From: Canariomyces notabilis
Lineage: Eukaryota; Ascomycota; Sordariomycetes; Sordariales; Chaetomiaceae
Direction of reading: 5' to 3'
DNA length: 64,000 bases
NCBI RefSeq assembly: GCF_033297395.1
Contig: NW_027041867.1
Location: 55,912-119,911, forward strand
Positions within the stretch are counted from its first letter, which is position 1. Each line of letters begins with the position of its first letter. Below the pieces are notes generated by a model. That model saw only the letters and a program-made list of their open reading frames with translations. It had not been told where the DNA came from and searched no databases. The position numbers and the translations under genes are program-made. Of the stretch, positions 24,376-36,376 are shown one piece after another.

Positions 24376-25402
24376 ATGGGCTCCGAGTTCAAGTCGCCCA
24401 GCCCGCCCAGTGCTCAGCAGGGTATGCAAGCGTACGCTGCGCCGTCTCTTTTCCAGCCGCACCGAGCCCGCCAGGCCATCAGCGACGCGTACGAGAAGAA
24501 GATTCCCTGCCTGATCGGATACTACGCTGGCCTCAGCTCAATCCCAATCACACGCTTTTTGGCCCCCATGGGCTACGACATGGTCTGGATCGACTGGGAA
24601 CACACCTCTTGTAATGTCGAGACGATGACCACCGTTTGTGTCCCCGCCGGACGCCGTGAGCCACTTGCCCCTTGCTGATTAACCCAGATGGTCCACGAAG
24701 TCATGTTCATGAGCGGTGGTCGCACCATCCCATTTGTCCGGTAAGGCGAAAGAACCATGCCCTGGCCCGTATCAGAGCTGTGTCAGCTAACACAACTGAA
24801 TTGCCAGCGTCCCCGGCCATGACCACGCAGCCATCGGCTACGCCCTGGATGCGGGCGCGAGCATCATCATCCCACAGCTTGAGACGGTCGAGCAGGCAAA
24901 GCACGTTGTCTCGGCAGCCAAGTTCGGCACTGCGCAGAACGGCACACGGTCGGTCCCGCCTTTCCGGCTGGTTCCGGGCATCACCGACCAGGCTATCGAT
25001 GGGAAGCGCGACGTCTGGCAGAATATCAATGATCAGGCCGCCATCATGGTGCAGATTGAGACGCTCAAGGGCATCAACAACCTCGACGCAATCCTGACCG
25101 AGGTCCCTGAGATTGATGTCGTCTGGTTGGGCGGCCTTGACTGCCGCGTCAGCATGAACTTGCCTTGCAATGGTGGCATGGGCACCGAGCCGATGTGGTT
25201 GGCTGCCGTGGAAACGTTTAACAAGACACTCAAGAAACACAAGAAGCCCAGGGCTGGGTTTTGCTTCCAAACGGGAGATGTGCTGAAGAAGATGGCCGAG
25301 GAAAATGTTATTCTCGTGCATACTGCTGATGTCTTGAAGCTGTGCGAGATGGCTCCGATGCTTGCTGCCGCTCGAGAGACGGTGGCACTCAAGGCTCAGT
25401 AA
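24376..25402 (+). CDS. HpcH/HpaI aldolase/citrate lyase family protein
   Basis: Class II (metal-dependent) aldolase of the HpcH/HpaI family; relatives cleave 4-hydroxy-2-oxo acids or 2-dehydro-3-deoxyglucarate to pyruvate and an aldehyde. Three exons, 24376-24633, 24688-24740 and 24808-25402, give 301 residues, slightly longer than the bacterial enzymes because of about 40 extra N-terminal residues. Family blocks are IDWEHTS, NVETMTTMVHEV across the first junction, PFVRVPGHDHAAIGYALDAGA, IIPQLETVEQAKHVV, the metal-site region MVQIETLKG, and DVVWLGGLD. The actual substrate is unknown and no pathway neighbour is present. The first donor is GTTTGT, a weak but frame-preserving choice. Confidence 0.92.
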
Positions 25403-25726
25403 TTTGGGTTCTACAGGAACGGGTTGACGAAATTGGCTGTGATTCGGTAGAAGGTTACTCACGTGTGCAGAATAGATATGATAGAATGGACTGAGCAGGC
25501 TCATCGAGGGGAACTCAAGGATACTCATTGATAGAAAGGTTCTACTAATGGTCTGTCTTTACTTTGGCTCATCGGCTCAGGCACAGAGGTACCATAACCT
25601 CATTCTCTGTATCAATGATGAATGGTGACGTGAAATACCAAGGGTGCATGTGTGCCTAGCTAAGGTACACAGGGCATTAGAGATCCAGAGGGGAAGCTCC
25701 TGACAACACTTGCGAGCCTCCTGTCC
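25403..25726. other. Intergenic between convergent loci
   Basis: Short spacer of about 320 bp between the aldolase gene and the broken kinase-like locus. Nothing recognised. Confidence 0.5.
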
Positions 25727-26617
25727 TCAAGAGCGCCCAGACTCCAGCAGCTTTATCCACTCGGAACGCCAAAAGTGAACCGCCGAGGACGAGTCCTCAG
25801 GGAACAACGGCACATCACTCCATTCTTCTCGCAACCACAATGGGTATACATCATCCTCGAGAGGTTCTGGTCCTGCTATCGCGTAGTCCCATCCAACTAA
25901 CCCAGAGACGCTGCCATCTTTATCGACAAGGATGTTTCTCAGACTCAATTCTCCATGCCTGAGGATGAACATCTTTCCAGTGTCTCCTGTGGCGCTGGCC
26001 AACTATTCAGGGTCGATAGGCCCCGGTTTGGTGAACCTGAATTGGCTAAGCTCACGGATGTGACCTGCTAAGCTTCAAAGCAGCTTGTATCGTTTTGTAT
26101 CATTCTCGATGGTGTTGAATCCATGTGCGGCTTTGCATGCCGTCTCGTACCACAGATCTATCGCGCTCCGTCCTTGAGGGTATTCAGTGAGGATGTAGGG
26201 AATGCCGGGCCCGGTGTTCCATGTTAATACCTTTGGAATGGGGATTGTGGTGTGGGAGTTGAGATACTCCATCAGCTTGGCGGTGGATTCGAGATGCCGC
26301 TGCAGGTCATGCTCACTTGTTGCCAGCCGGTTTCCGTCCTCATCGAGTCCGATTTCCAGGGGCACTAGAACCGCCCAGATCCCGTCTTCCCAGGTAACGC
26401 TGTAGACGGCATTGCTGCCCCAGTTGTGTCTCTCGCGTGTGACCCGCCATCTGCCACGCATGTGGTCGAAGGAAGGGTCGGGGTGCTCGTTTCTGAATTT
26501 GAGAGCAAGCTCTGCGATTTGACTTTTGTATGGAAGACCGTCATCGTCAGGCAACTGAGTGTACTGAAACACTTCCGGATTGAGGTCGTAATCCATCATT
26601 ATCGGTCTGCTGTTCAA
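25727..26617 (-). pseudogene. Broken aminoglycoside phosphotransferase-like (APH) kinase gene
   Basis: The minus-strand frame reads as a fungal phosphotransferase-family (APH/choline-kinase fold) protein but has two in-frame stops: TGA at 26075-26077 and TAG at 26003-26005. Between and beyond them the frame continues with family-like sequence (GHIRELSQFRF, then FILRHGELSLRNILVD). The stops look like CGA to TGA and CAG to TAG changes, both C-to-T on the coding strand. The Brenner-type loop normally reads HGDL; here it is HGEL. The usual metal-binding DW motif reads GWD. No GT donor and AG acceptor pair was found that would remove both stops. The N-terminal part (SNAVYSVTWEDG, PIPKVLTWN) is intact. 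I conclude it is a decayed gene, although a partly translated N-terminal fragment cannot be excluded. Confidence 0.8.
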
Positions 26618-27549
26618 TGTGAGTTGGCTTGTGGACTGGATTGAAGATTCTGCGCAAAGGCCGTGAGCTGGGTGTCTTCGGTCAGCGTAAAGCGAGGGTT
26701 TGAGAAATGCACGATTAGTCTCTTGCTAGGTTTATGTTGCTTGCTTTCTTTGGTGCGAAATGAACAAAGGGCAACCTTGTAATGAGCTCGAATTGTTGTC
26801 ACAGGTCAGAACATGACGCAACTCAACGTTCACTAGTGACAATGACACTGTCCACCTCGCACTTACCCAACAGAATGTGTGCACCACTCCAGCCGGTGCC
26901 TCAAACCTTCCTACATCAAGTTCATTGGATTGGATGGACAGTTGGGAGCCCTGTCAGGTGAAGATTTTATACTAACCCACTGGCACCTTCCCTCCACTCC
27001 CCGCAGCAAAGCATCTTCATCACATGCCCTGCTTGCCTTCTCTTCTTAACAACAACCTGGAACATCTACTGCTTCATCCAATCTTCCCCGTAGTGTCATT
27101 GGGTGCCTTGTCCCACGCCAACACCTCGGTACGAAGATTAACCCATCGATGCCATCGGCCTTACCTCAGCCGGCTCAGCGCACATTCATCTTCCCGCTCG
27201 CGTATGAACACCAGTTCATCAATCAGGTTACCTCGCTCGAGCTCTATTTATTTGAGGACGCGTCTGCAACGGCTCAACCGGGAGACTCGAACTGAGTGCA
27301 TGAAGAACGGGCTGCAGTAGTACTTCTTAATCCCTTCGGCCACTTCACCACAGCCATACGACCTAGGGGGTGGTGGAAGTAGGAAAGCGGCACTGATCCC
27401 TAAAGTAGCTATCAGAAGATCATCAACTTCGCGCCAAACTCGCAAGCATTTTGCGGACTTAAGGTAAAGGTAGGTAGGTATCTAGCTCGACAATGAAGTA
27501 TTTCAAACGCACACTCGCCACACCCCTAACGATTCGCCGCTCTCTCTTC
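26618..27549. other. Intergenic, no supported gene
   Basis: Includes a plus-strand open frame of 98 codons (27024-27320) with no recognisable features. A GTAGGTAGGTA stretch lies near 27470, as in many intergenic regions of such genomes. Confidence 0.45.
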
Positions 27550-29044
27550 CTACAAGCACTGGGAATAATAGTCGTTCTGGTACCGGCACGTCGTTCCCGC
27601 AACACAGCTCTTACACCCGTTCCAATTCTTCCCATCGCACTGGCCGTACTTTGCCGCCGCGCAAGCGGCCGGACCCGCCGGCTGAGGCTGTTGCTGCGAG
27701 CCTGAGGATTCAGGGGAACAAACACAGTTAGCATCAATTCAGGGGCAAGAAACACAAACACAGGGGATGCTCACCTCCCGTAATAAGCACCGGCGTCCCC
27801 AGCTTGGTCGTCTCGTCAATACTGCACACATTCCTACACCCCCCTTGCCTCCCCGCCCCCAGTCCCGGATCCGTATTGTTAAACACCATATCAATCCACT
27901 TAATCTGCATATACGCCTCCCCACCAACAGGCATATGCCCCGACCACGACCCGCCATCACTCCAGGTATTGAACATGACCTGCGCCGGATCGCGGGGCGC
28001 CTGGAACCGTATCTCGCTCACCAGATGCCCATTGACGTACCACGTCGTGCTCCCCGGCGTCCAGTCCATTCTGTAAACCGCCCAGTCGCTCCACCTCTTA
28101 CCACCAGGCAGCGTCACGTTACGCGTCGCGTCGGGAATGTCGCTCGTGTCGTTCCATGACGGCTGGTTCGTGTATTGCACGTAGACAGGGGGGTCTTGCG
28201 TGCGGATTTCCAGGTCGGCTTCTTGGACTAGAGAGATGTTGTGCGGCGTGGGAGGCGGCCGGTAGGTGAACATGGCGGTTACCGCGCCAGAGGAACCGAT
28301 GGTGCGCGCCAGCATGCGCACCGAGAGGAATTGGTAGCCTGTGCTGAGGGATTCGAATTCGGCGGCGGATTGGAAGTTGGCGTGTCGAACCGTGCGCATC
28401 GTTAGGTGCGTCTCGCCGGACTGGGACTGAGACTGCCGGGGCCCTGGTTGCCATTGTGTTGGCCCCGGCTGCCACCGTCCCGGTTGCCATCGTCCACCGT
28501 GACCGGGTTGCCATCGGCCAGGTTGCCACCGACCCGGCCACCGTCGCGGTTGCCAGTCCCCCGGCCAACGGCCCCACTGCCACGGCCAAGGGGGGTTGTT
28601 GTTGTTGCCGGGAAAAGGGGGTCCGATGGATGGTTGCCGGGGCGCGTCTGTGTCGCGCTCAATGTAGATGTTGTTGGGGCTCATGACCATTTTCAGAGTT
28701 GCGTCGGTGATGGTGGTGTTGTTCAGGCTCAGCCGCTCCGTGTTGTTCCAGCTCATGATGGCCCACGCCCGGGTGAAGTCGGAGTCCCTGAAGTAGGCGC
28801 TCGTCGGCGGGGCTCGCGCGTTGGCCTCAAAGTCGGCCAGCGGGCGGGTTACGTTGACGTATTGCGAGAGCGAGCGGAAGTCGAAGAAGCGGTGGTGAGA
28901 GAAGTAGTTGGATCGCGTGGCGTTGGTCTTGTAGCAGTGGCAGTTGGAGTCTGTTGTTAAGGGGTAGGCGCCCTGAGCGACCGCTACCAACGAGGCCGCG
29001 ACGGCCACCAGGCCGAGGGCATGTGTGGAGGAGTCGGCTAACAT
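27550..29044 (-). CDS. Secreted GH16-family glycoside hydrolase with C-terminal CBM1
   Basis: Secreted beta-glucan-acting enzyme of the concanavalin-like GH16 fold. Two exons, 27775-29044 and 27550-27701, give 473 residues. A signal peptide covers about residues 1-24 of the form starting at 29044; an upstream in-frame ATG at 29125 would bury it. The catalytic motif E-x-D-x-E is seen as EADLEI, followed by QDPPVYVQYTNQP. WSDWAVYRMDW, TTWYVNGH and MFNTWSDGG are further family blocks. The separate last exon encodes a fungal CBM1 cellulose-binding module with Tyr, Trp and six cysteines (KYGQCDGKNWNGC to YYSQCL). An Arg/Trp/Gln/Pro/Gly repeat of about 70 residues interrupts the catalytic domain before THLTMRTVRHANF. 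Substrate specificity is inferred only at family level. Confidence 0.9.
28440..28610 (-). repeat. Tandem coding repeat for RWQPG-type units in the GH16 gene
   Basis: The DNA repeats the word GGTTGCCATCG or close variants and encodes WQPGRWQPG-like units about eight times. Copies differ by small changes and one Gly/His interruption (GHGG). Probably a polymorphic minisatellite that grows and shrinks in frame. Confidence 0.75.
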
Positions 29045-30291
29045 TGTGGCGATGGGTATGGATTTCAAAGCGTGGGCTTGACCTCGGACACGCTTAGACA
29101 ATGTCGATGTCAACGTTGAAGACACCGAGCTTCACGATGGGATAGCCACTGGCACCGTTCCTGCAGACAAGGCATGCGAGGCACCTTGGCACTGCTCGAC
29201 TACAAGTACACATCTCGCGTGTATGCTCCCTCTTTAGACGGCACGCTGGAACGGGAAAGCATCCATGGGAAAGGGGGTGAGCCCAAATATCCATCGATTG
29301 CCAAACTCGGATTCAAGGACGCCACGGGCAGTCTATCCCCGGCAATTGTAAAGTGTCTCCCGCTCTCGCCAATGCAGCAAGGCACAGCAATGAGCCGAGG
29401 TGGGTAACTGGTCTAAATGGTGTGGTTGACCATTTGCGCAATCCAAGGTCGCGAATCGGCAGAAGTGAGGGAGAGGCTATTAATGAACTACATGTAGGCC
29501 ATTCCACGGTCTTCGTCGGCAATTGGCAAGCAAGTGTGTTTTATATGAGAGAATGCCTTCAATTGGTTTGGTCCGTGGTCAATATGAGAGAGTGGAGGTG
29601 ATTGCGTGAACGTTGAGGAGCTCATTTACCCGTCTAATATGTTGGAAACTATCAGCCGGGGTCTCTGGGCGGCGAGGGGTCTGCAACTGCTCATTCTGGC
29701 GACAAGGACAGATCCAAGGCATCGCAACTGGGCCGCGTAGATCTTCATCAAGGGATTCAAGAGTAAGGGAATCTCTGTCATTCATGAACAAGCTGACGGC
29801 CCCTACCTGTTCGGCAGTTAGTAGAATTGCAGCACGATATTACCCACAGCAATGTGGACGTAGCACCAGTGTTGCGTGTGGTTCGCAGGTGGCTGAAGTT
29901 TCAAGATCTCCTAAACGCAACGTTACGACGAGACGAGATTTGCAGGATTGGAAGTTGTTGCTTGATGTGGCTTCATTGGAAGGACAACGTTGTGCCAGAG
30001 AAGACTGTCAGGATATTTCAGTCCAGCATGCCTTGTACTCGACGTGAGCTATGTAAGCTGTCGACGTAGGCTGGTTCGCTCCACCCTTCGAGGAGCGAAC
30101 GAGAGAGCATAGTAAGGGTATCTATGTAAGTAACTGAGATCGGATCCGACTTGATCGTGAATGCGGCTACATCCAGCTCAAGCCCGGCAGTCGCGCTGCT
30201 TGTACCGTGCCGGACATGCCACAATTCCGGTGTCACGATGGGGAGGCGGCGTAGGATATCAACGGACATCCCCCAGTAATCTCCCAAAATC
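29045..30291. other. Intergenic, no supported gene
   Basis: Upstream region of the GH16 gene and 3' side of the F-box gene. Short frames on both strands show no domains. No repeats beyond short homopolymers. Confidence 0.45.
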
Positions 30292-32286
30292 TCAAAAGAG
30301 ATACTCATCCCACCGGTCCTCATGGTAAGCGTAGAACAGCTCGTCGAAGCTATGCCCGTGGTCTTCGCCAAGGAGCTGCAGGAAAGCTCCAAACGTTTCG
30401 GGCCGCCGAGCCTCTCTCTCAGGGTCCGAGAGGTCGTCCTCCGAGAAGTAGTACTCGGACGCCTCATCTTCTTCCTCAAGCTCATATTCTTCCTCATCCG
30501 CATTGTCCTGCGGTGCGGCTTCTGCACCCTCTTCCGTTTCGCCGGCCTCGTCAGCTGCATCCGAGTTGTGGCCTTCCTCGGCAGTTTGGTCTATCTCGTC
30601 TTCGTCTTGGTACGACGGAAGCAAATCGAAAGTCCTGAACTTAATGCCGGCCCTTGCGCAGGTTTCCCTCGCGTCGTCGAGGTCTCTCCTGAAACGCCGC
30701 TGAAACCTGCTCTCTGCCGGCCACGAGTGTATCGCCAGCGAGATGCTCGACAGTCTGTGCGACGGGCTCTCGCAGAGGCACTTAACCCCGTGCAGCACCA
30801 TGTCCAGGTTGGCGAGGTAGCTCTGCTTGAAGTCGCTGGCCGTGCCCCACTCGCAGACCAGGGTGAAATCGCGCAGCGACGGCGGTAGAAGCTGACAGAG
30901 ACGCTCTCCGTCGTCCCAGTCTAAAATGCCAAACGTCCCAAAAACGCCCCGGTAGTCCAGCGTCAAGCTTCGTAGCCGCCTAAGCTCGGGAATGCACCGC
31001 AACCGGTGGTTCTCGGGCTTCCTTGGCCTCTCTCTCCCGCGCGTCAGGTAGTGCCCTTCCGATAGGGCGACCAACTCGAGCGTCTCCAACGCCCCTGCCA
31101 AACCGGCTAGGGCATCGCTTAGTGTCTTGCCCTCCGGTAACGAATCCCGATCCTCATCGACGGAGCTCGACTCGAAATGCACGACAAGGGTCTTGAGGTT
31201 GATACAAGCCAAACAAAACGCCACGAGTCTCGGTTCATGCATGTGGGTGCCGTAAAAACGGAGGTGTTCTATCTGCGGTAACTGCGGCAAGGCAATCTCC
31301 TCGCTGAAGGAATTACCCGCCGAAGAGCAGCAGAGCTCAAGCGTCCTCAAACTCTTCAACTGCGGCAGACTGGCGATGGCGACATCGGCCACCATGCGGG
31401 AGAAGGTCAAATCGCGGTCGCCTCCTGACCCGTCTCTGTGGCAGTAGATGCGCAACGATACCAGGTTTTGCATGAGCCCAAGCGGAAAGCAGTAGTAAGC
31501 TGGAAGGGTCTCGTAGCCGGGGGGCTCCGAGTCGGTCAGGTACTGGAGGATGGTGTCGCGGAAATTCGGCAGCAGCAGGTCGGCGGGCCAGGTGCCGGCC
31601 TGGACGGGGTTCTGGTCCGGGAACGCCACGAGCAGGTCCCGCAGGTTGGGCGCGTTCAAGAGCACGGCCCGGAGAAGATCCATGGCGGCGGTGCAATCAT
31701 GCCCTCGCTGCACGCTCACTGGCTTCGGTTAACACAGACATCGTATCGTGGTTGGGGTTTCCAAGGGGTCATGGAATTTGCTCCTACCTCCACTCTGCCG
31801 CTGCCACTCGCGGCGCACCTCGCTGATGGTCACCACGCCACCCACATGGACCAGGCACGTCACACTGCGAATCCACGGCCTGATCTCTGGGCGCTCGTTC
31901 ATGCGGCGGAACAGTGTCACCAGGGCGCGCGCCGTGGGGATCACGAGGGTGTGGTAGAGAAAGGGCTCGGCGACGGCCGCCATGCGCCGCGACGCCTGGG
32001 CGAACGCTAGCAGGCTGCCGCGCGCGGCGAGCCAGTCGGCCCATTGGTGGCCGGCATCTCGGAACTCCCAGGCGCCGGACGGACGGAGGGCAAAGCGGGT
32101 CGTGAGCGGCGCTGGAGGGATCAGGCACTCGGCGATGGGCTGCAGTAGCTCGTTGGGGAGGCGCTCTAGCGATTGGTATGTGGCTTCGCGGTGGCTTGTC
32201 GTGGTCGTGGTCGCCGTCGTCGTCGTCTTCGTCGTCTCCAGCGCGGGCGCCCGCGGGCTGTCGATGGCTGGATTCGGAGAAGTCAT
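30292..32286 (-). CDS. F-box protein with leucine-rich region and acidic C-terminus
   Basis: Predicted substrate receptor of an SCF ubiquitin ligase. Two exons, 31788-32286 and 30292-31718, give 641 residues. After a Thr-rich N-terminus, the F-box-like motif YQSLERLPNELLQPIAECL lies at about residues 37-55. The middle of the protein has irregular leucine-rich segments (LVSLRIYC, LKSLRTLELCC, IEHLRFYG, LKTLVVHF, RLRSLTLDYRG). The last 110 residues are very acidic (EEEYELEEEDEASEYYF). The 69-bp intron has donor GTAGGA and acceptor CCAG. An upstream in-frame ATG at 32367 exists; 32286 is preferred. The ubiquitination target cannot be guessed. Confidence 0.85.
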
Positions 32287-35200
32287 GCGGGAGAAGAAGG
32301 CAGCTTTAGGGTCTGGATCGGAGTGGGGGATGGATTGCTCCCGGCCGGCGCGGCACCACCACCTCAAGCCTCACGGTTCCTGGAATGGTGATGGTGTGCA
32401 GGCGTCGCCATCAACCACTTCAGAACCCGCTGCCGACGGTATGCGCAACCTCCACGGATTAAGAAAGCTCTGAGTAATGAATGGAAGAATGCCGGGGCGC
32501 TTGACAGGCAGTTCCTTTTGCTGGACAAAGATGCCAATGGCAACTTTGGAATTAGAGCCCCATCATTGTGATGAAGGTCCTGCGTTTTCCCCTCGAGCTT
32601 TCCACTGCAGCCGGCGGGGATTGTGCGCTGAAGATCGCCGGCTTACGGCCAATCGGGACAATCTGAATGCTTTTGGCGCGCCCTAGAGAGGCAGGAAAGA
32701 GCCATCAGCGCCTTCCGATCTCGGCGCGGGTCTGCTGTGTTTTTCCAGCTTTATTCATCGCATCGTCGCCACGGTGGACAATTCGGGAAGCTGCTCACCA
32801 GCAACGAACGGGTGCAAGTCCGCACGTAGAAGGTCGGCTTTCCGGGGCCACGTTGCAGGCCGGAGTGACGCTGCCGGAACATTGCAGGGGTTGGTTAGTG
32901 TAATTACAGTGAGTCCATTACGGTAGTTACGGTAGCCCCAAACCACTGCAACCACTTTTCCTGCGGGCCGATCCAACACTCTGACGCGTCTCCTACATAT
33001 GCCAAGGACCTACGTGAAGAAGGAGGTAAGACGAACCTCTTCCATTGTAAGTTAGGTATCCCGTTCAGCTTGGAATCCGCAAGCAATACTGACTTTTTCA
33101 TGAATACGGCAGTGAATGATATTCCCGGCAGGTACCGGGTATAGCGCGATTTCACGTTAAAAACTCTGCAATCGCGACACCACGGCCAGGGAAGTGCCCT
33201 TACTAGTATGTATTAGGATCTTGTACTCGGTCTCTGTACGGTTTCTATTACACATGTCCCGGTTTTAAATGCCGCGTTATCCACATCACTTATTAATGTC
33301 AAAGTTACTAATGGTACCAAGGCGTTCTCAAGTCCGCATGCCCAATTTTTAGTCGAGAAGATCACACGGTTGTAGCCTCACTGCGGCACGGAGTGGGCCG
33401 CGCCTAGACGTAGCATTCTGCGGATCCCCGCCGCAACGGAGCCGGTGTCAACGTTGGATGCCAGATTTAGCAGGTGATACAAAATACTTCGGGGCGCATC
33501 GGCGGGATCGGCCGGAGTTGAAAGGTGCCCTACCCATCAAAGAGCAACCATGGAGAGCCGTCAGGGTGCCTACATGAGATCCATCATCGCCGCTTTAGCA
33601 TCGCTTTGCGAGATCCTTGGCACCGCTGTCGACGAACGACTTGGAGCTGTGCTGGTATTCTGGTCAGGTCTTTCTTTCTTGCCAACGACGACATTCTTTT
33701 CCAGAGCAGCTCTCACGGACGTCAGCAAAACCAGAGAACCAATCCTCGGCCCCTTGCCGGTATCAACATCAGAACTTCAGAAGGCGAAATCCTGCATGGT
33801 AACCTTGCGAGCCTCAATCCCGGCATATCTACTACCTAAGGCTGCTAAGAGCCGCCAACTGCGACATTGGATACTCCCAAAGAGCCCGAGGCTTACAGGA
33901 TAGGAAGTTACCAATCCCCTATGTCGCCAGGCCAATGGTTACAGAGCCACCAGCATAATCCCACTCATCTGACCATCAACCGCATGCACAGAACCGTGGT
34001 CAGACACCTCTGATGCGACCAAACGTACTCTTCTACCGGAGGCATTGGGAAACTGTAGGCCTCCTAATCTCCCAGCAGGAGCTGTTCAAGGCCGATACAA
34101 ATATCTAGGGGAGCAGATCGAGGCTCGCTTGCGAAGCCACCCCGGGCCAACCATGAGATGTTGTCCTGCTGTGTCAACTGGATCAAGAAGACGATGAGTG
34201 CCTGAAAATACTAAGAGCTTGACGGTTCACAACAGATTGCAGTCGCTGCTTAACAGCTCAGATGACAGCTTACATGTATCACAACATGAATACATCATGG
34301 CATACATGTATATCTACCTGCCCCCTATGGACATGGGCTATACTGGGCTGTCAGTCCTACCTGTCAACCAACATGAACTGGAACCTGACTGGACAGACAC
34401 CTGACACGCAGGCGACCCACACAACACGCTGTAACCGGAAAGCAGTTCGGAATCCTTCCGTACTAGCAATACGAGATGCATTCCGGTAAGTGCTAGAAGT
34501 TGGCTTATGGGTACGCGGCCCCGGAATCGGAACTAACGATTCTTTTTTTAGTGTAGGGCAGCCCGAGCACGCCATTCTCGGAGGGGACTAGTATCAATTT
34601 GTTTGATACCTTCCGAGTTCGATCAACGCCTTGCCAATATATAGCGAAGCTGAACCACGTTCGACGGATGATTCAACTCATTAGTTCAACTTGGCTTTGA
34701 CGATCACAGCTGAGGTCAACCTCAGCTATTACTAATTAGTTAACACCAGCCATGTGACCGGAGCTGAGGCGGAGATCTGACCATCCTACTAGTAGTATTA
34801 TACCTCAGCGTCATACATAACTTAGGCGCCTAGGATTCGAATGGAGTCTCTTGACGGGCACCGTCTCTTAGGTATATGACACTGGCCGGTTCCTAGTCCA
34901 CATATGAGTATTGGAGATGGCCGGTCCGAGCCTGATAAAGCCTCAGACGGCGGGGCCCGGCGCGGGCGATCCCCAACCATAGCTAATCAATATTTTTGAT
35001 GCAGTGCGACTCAGCTCTGTAATCTCGGGCGACGAGAAGTTTTCCGCTGGTTTTTAGTCAGCTCTGAAAGCAGACCGTGTACTGTTCGCCAGAGCCATCA
35101 CAGTCCAGACACGAATAGGAAGAACACAGTAGGTAACCATGGATACCAGAGGTTTGAAACTTTGGAGTGATTGTTAGGCAACGTATCTACGAAAGCGGTC

Positions 35201-35656
35201 TTAACTCTTAATAAGACCGGACCCGTATTAAGGGTGACTGCTCCATGAAGCTGCCCCTGGCTCCTCGCTGATCCCATCGACACGTAGGCATATACTACCT
35301 GGATATCGTGATTTTGTCCAAGGAGGTAGTACTTCGATACCTACAAGATAGAGTGATATCTGGCTTTCCAGAGAGCTCAAATCTGTTGTCCGATACTTTG
35401 TACAAGCCGGTGACATCATCAGGGACTGGGCTTGGCATCAACCGGACGACGGGCCAACTGCACGGCCTCAATTGTCAACATGATATCATCGGGGACGACA
35501 AAGGTAAGGTACATACACTCTGTTACTTCTCCTTAACAACTTTCAAAACAATTCACTTTGAAACAGAGCCATTACCCATTCAATCATCAATAAAGAGACA
35601 GACAACGGTTTCATCATTTGCATCAGCCAGGCACACTACAGTCACCACAGCACACC
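32287..35656. other. Gene-poor region, 3.4 kb
   Basis: No convincing gene. A 117-codon plus-strand frame (33550-33903) lacks domains. The stretch 34560-35300 is rich in short inverted words, such as AGCTGAGG/CCTCAGCT at 34708-34727 and TATCAA/TTGATA near 34591-34607, which may be traces of old repeats. The last 300 bp are the leader of the next gene. Confidence 0.5.
34708..34727. repeat. Short perfect inverted repeat (8-bp arms, 4-bp loop)
   Basis: AGCTGAGG, loop TCAA, CCTCAGCT. A further AGCTGAGG occurs about 50 bp downstream. No gene is near enough to assign a role. Confidence 0.4.
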
Positions 35657-36100
35657 ATGTCAGACATCATCGAGAACATCAAAGACGCCATCAACCCCAG
35701 TCGGCGTGATTCAGCCACCGTCGAGACTTACGACCCTCAAAAGCGAGGACCATATGCGGACAAAAGCTCAGCCGGCGATGGCCAACCTGAATTAAAGCCC
35801 CCGGCCAGTAGTGAGGCGCAAGACCCTGGCAGGGCAGAACAGACGGATCTCAGCGGCGGTGGTGGATCTATCACGAGCCAGGGCGTCAACACTGGGAGCG
35901 AGTCGGGCAAGAAAACAACAAGCGGCACCGGCTTTGGGGCACCACAAGGCACGTATGGCCCACACAAGTCGCGCGTGGGCAATGCGCTTGACCCCCGCGT
36001 CGACTCGGACCGTGACGGCCGTCCCAACTATGGACTGAGCGACTATGGCGAGGGGGCGGCGAAGCCGGTGCATGAGGGGAAGAATTATGGGTTGTCGTGA
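35657..36100 (+). CDS. Small hydrophilic LEA-like protein
   Basis: Single-exon protein of 147 residues, almost entirely polar and rich in Gly, Ser, Asp and Lys, with no hydrophobic segment. The start MSDIIENIKDAINP is an amphipathic helix. The blocks GPHKSRVGNALDPRVDSDRDG and NYGLSDYG resemble small fungal proteins variously called cell-surface or stress proteins with LEA-like composition. I expect an intrinsically disordered, stress-associated protein; that is inference from composition. An upstream in-frame ATG at 35618 would add 13 residues unlike the family start. Confidence 0.75.
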   Translation: MSDIIENIKDAINPSRRDSATVETYDPQKRGPYADKSSAGDGQPELKPPASSEAQDPGRAEQTDLSGGGGSITSQGVNTGSESGKKTTSGTGFGAPQGTYGPHKSRVGNALDPRVDSDRDGRPNYGLSDYGEGAAKPVHEGKNYGLS

Positions 36101-36376
36101 GAGATCACAGGGGTATCTTCTTGAAGGTCGGGGCGCTTACGCGGGTTGCATCGAGATGTGGCATTTGGGAACTCAAGGAAAGAGCAAACATTCGAAATAG
36201 CAGAGTGGAATATTGTACTGGCGTCTGGCGTTTATTCGGTTAGGGCCATCATATGCATAGTTCAGGTTGGGATCATATGTCTTCCAACGGAATCAAGTTA
36301 AGATTGAAACCTCTCAGCCGTCTCCCCAACCTTGTCTAATTCTGACTCATATCCGCTCATCGACACCAGGCTCAAG

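Noticed and set aside
33550..33903. 117-codon plus-strand frame in the gene-poor region
   Set aside because: No recognisable family, no promoter element, and overlapping frames of similar length; not enough to call a gene.
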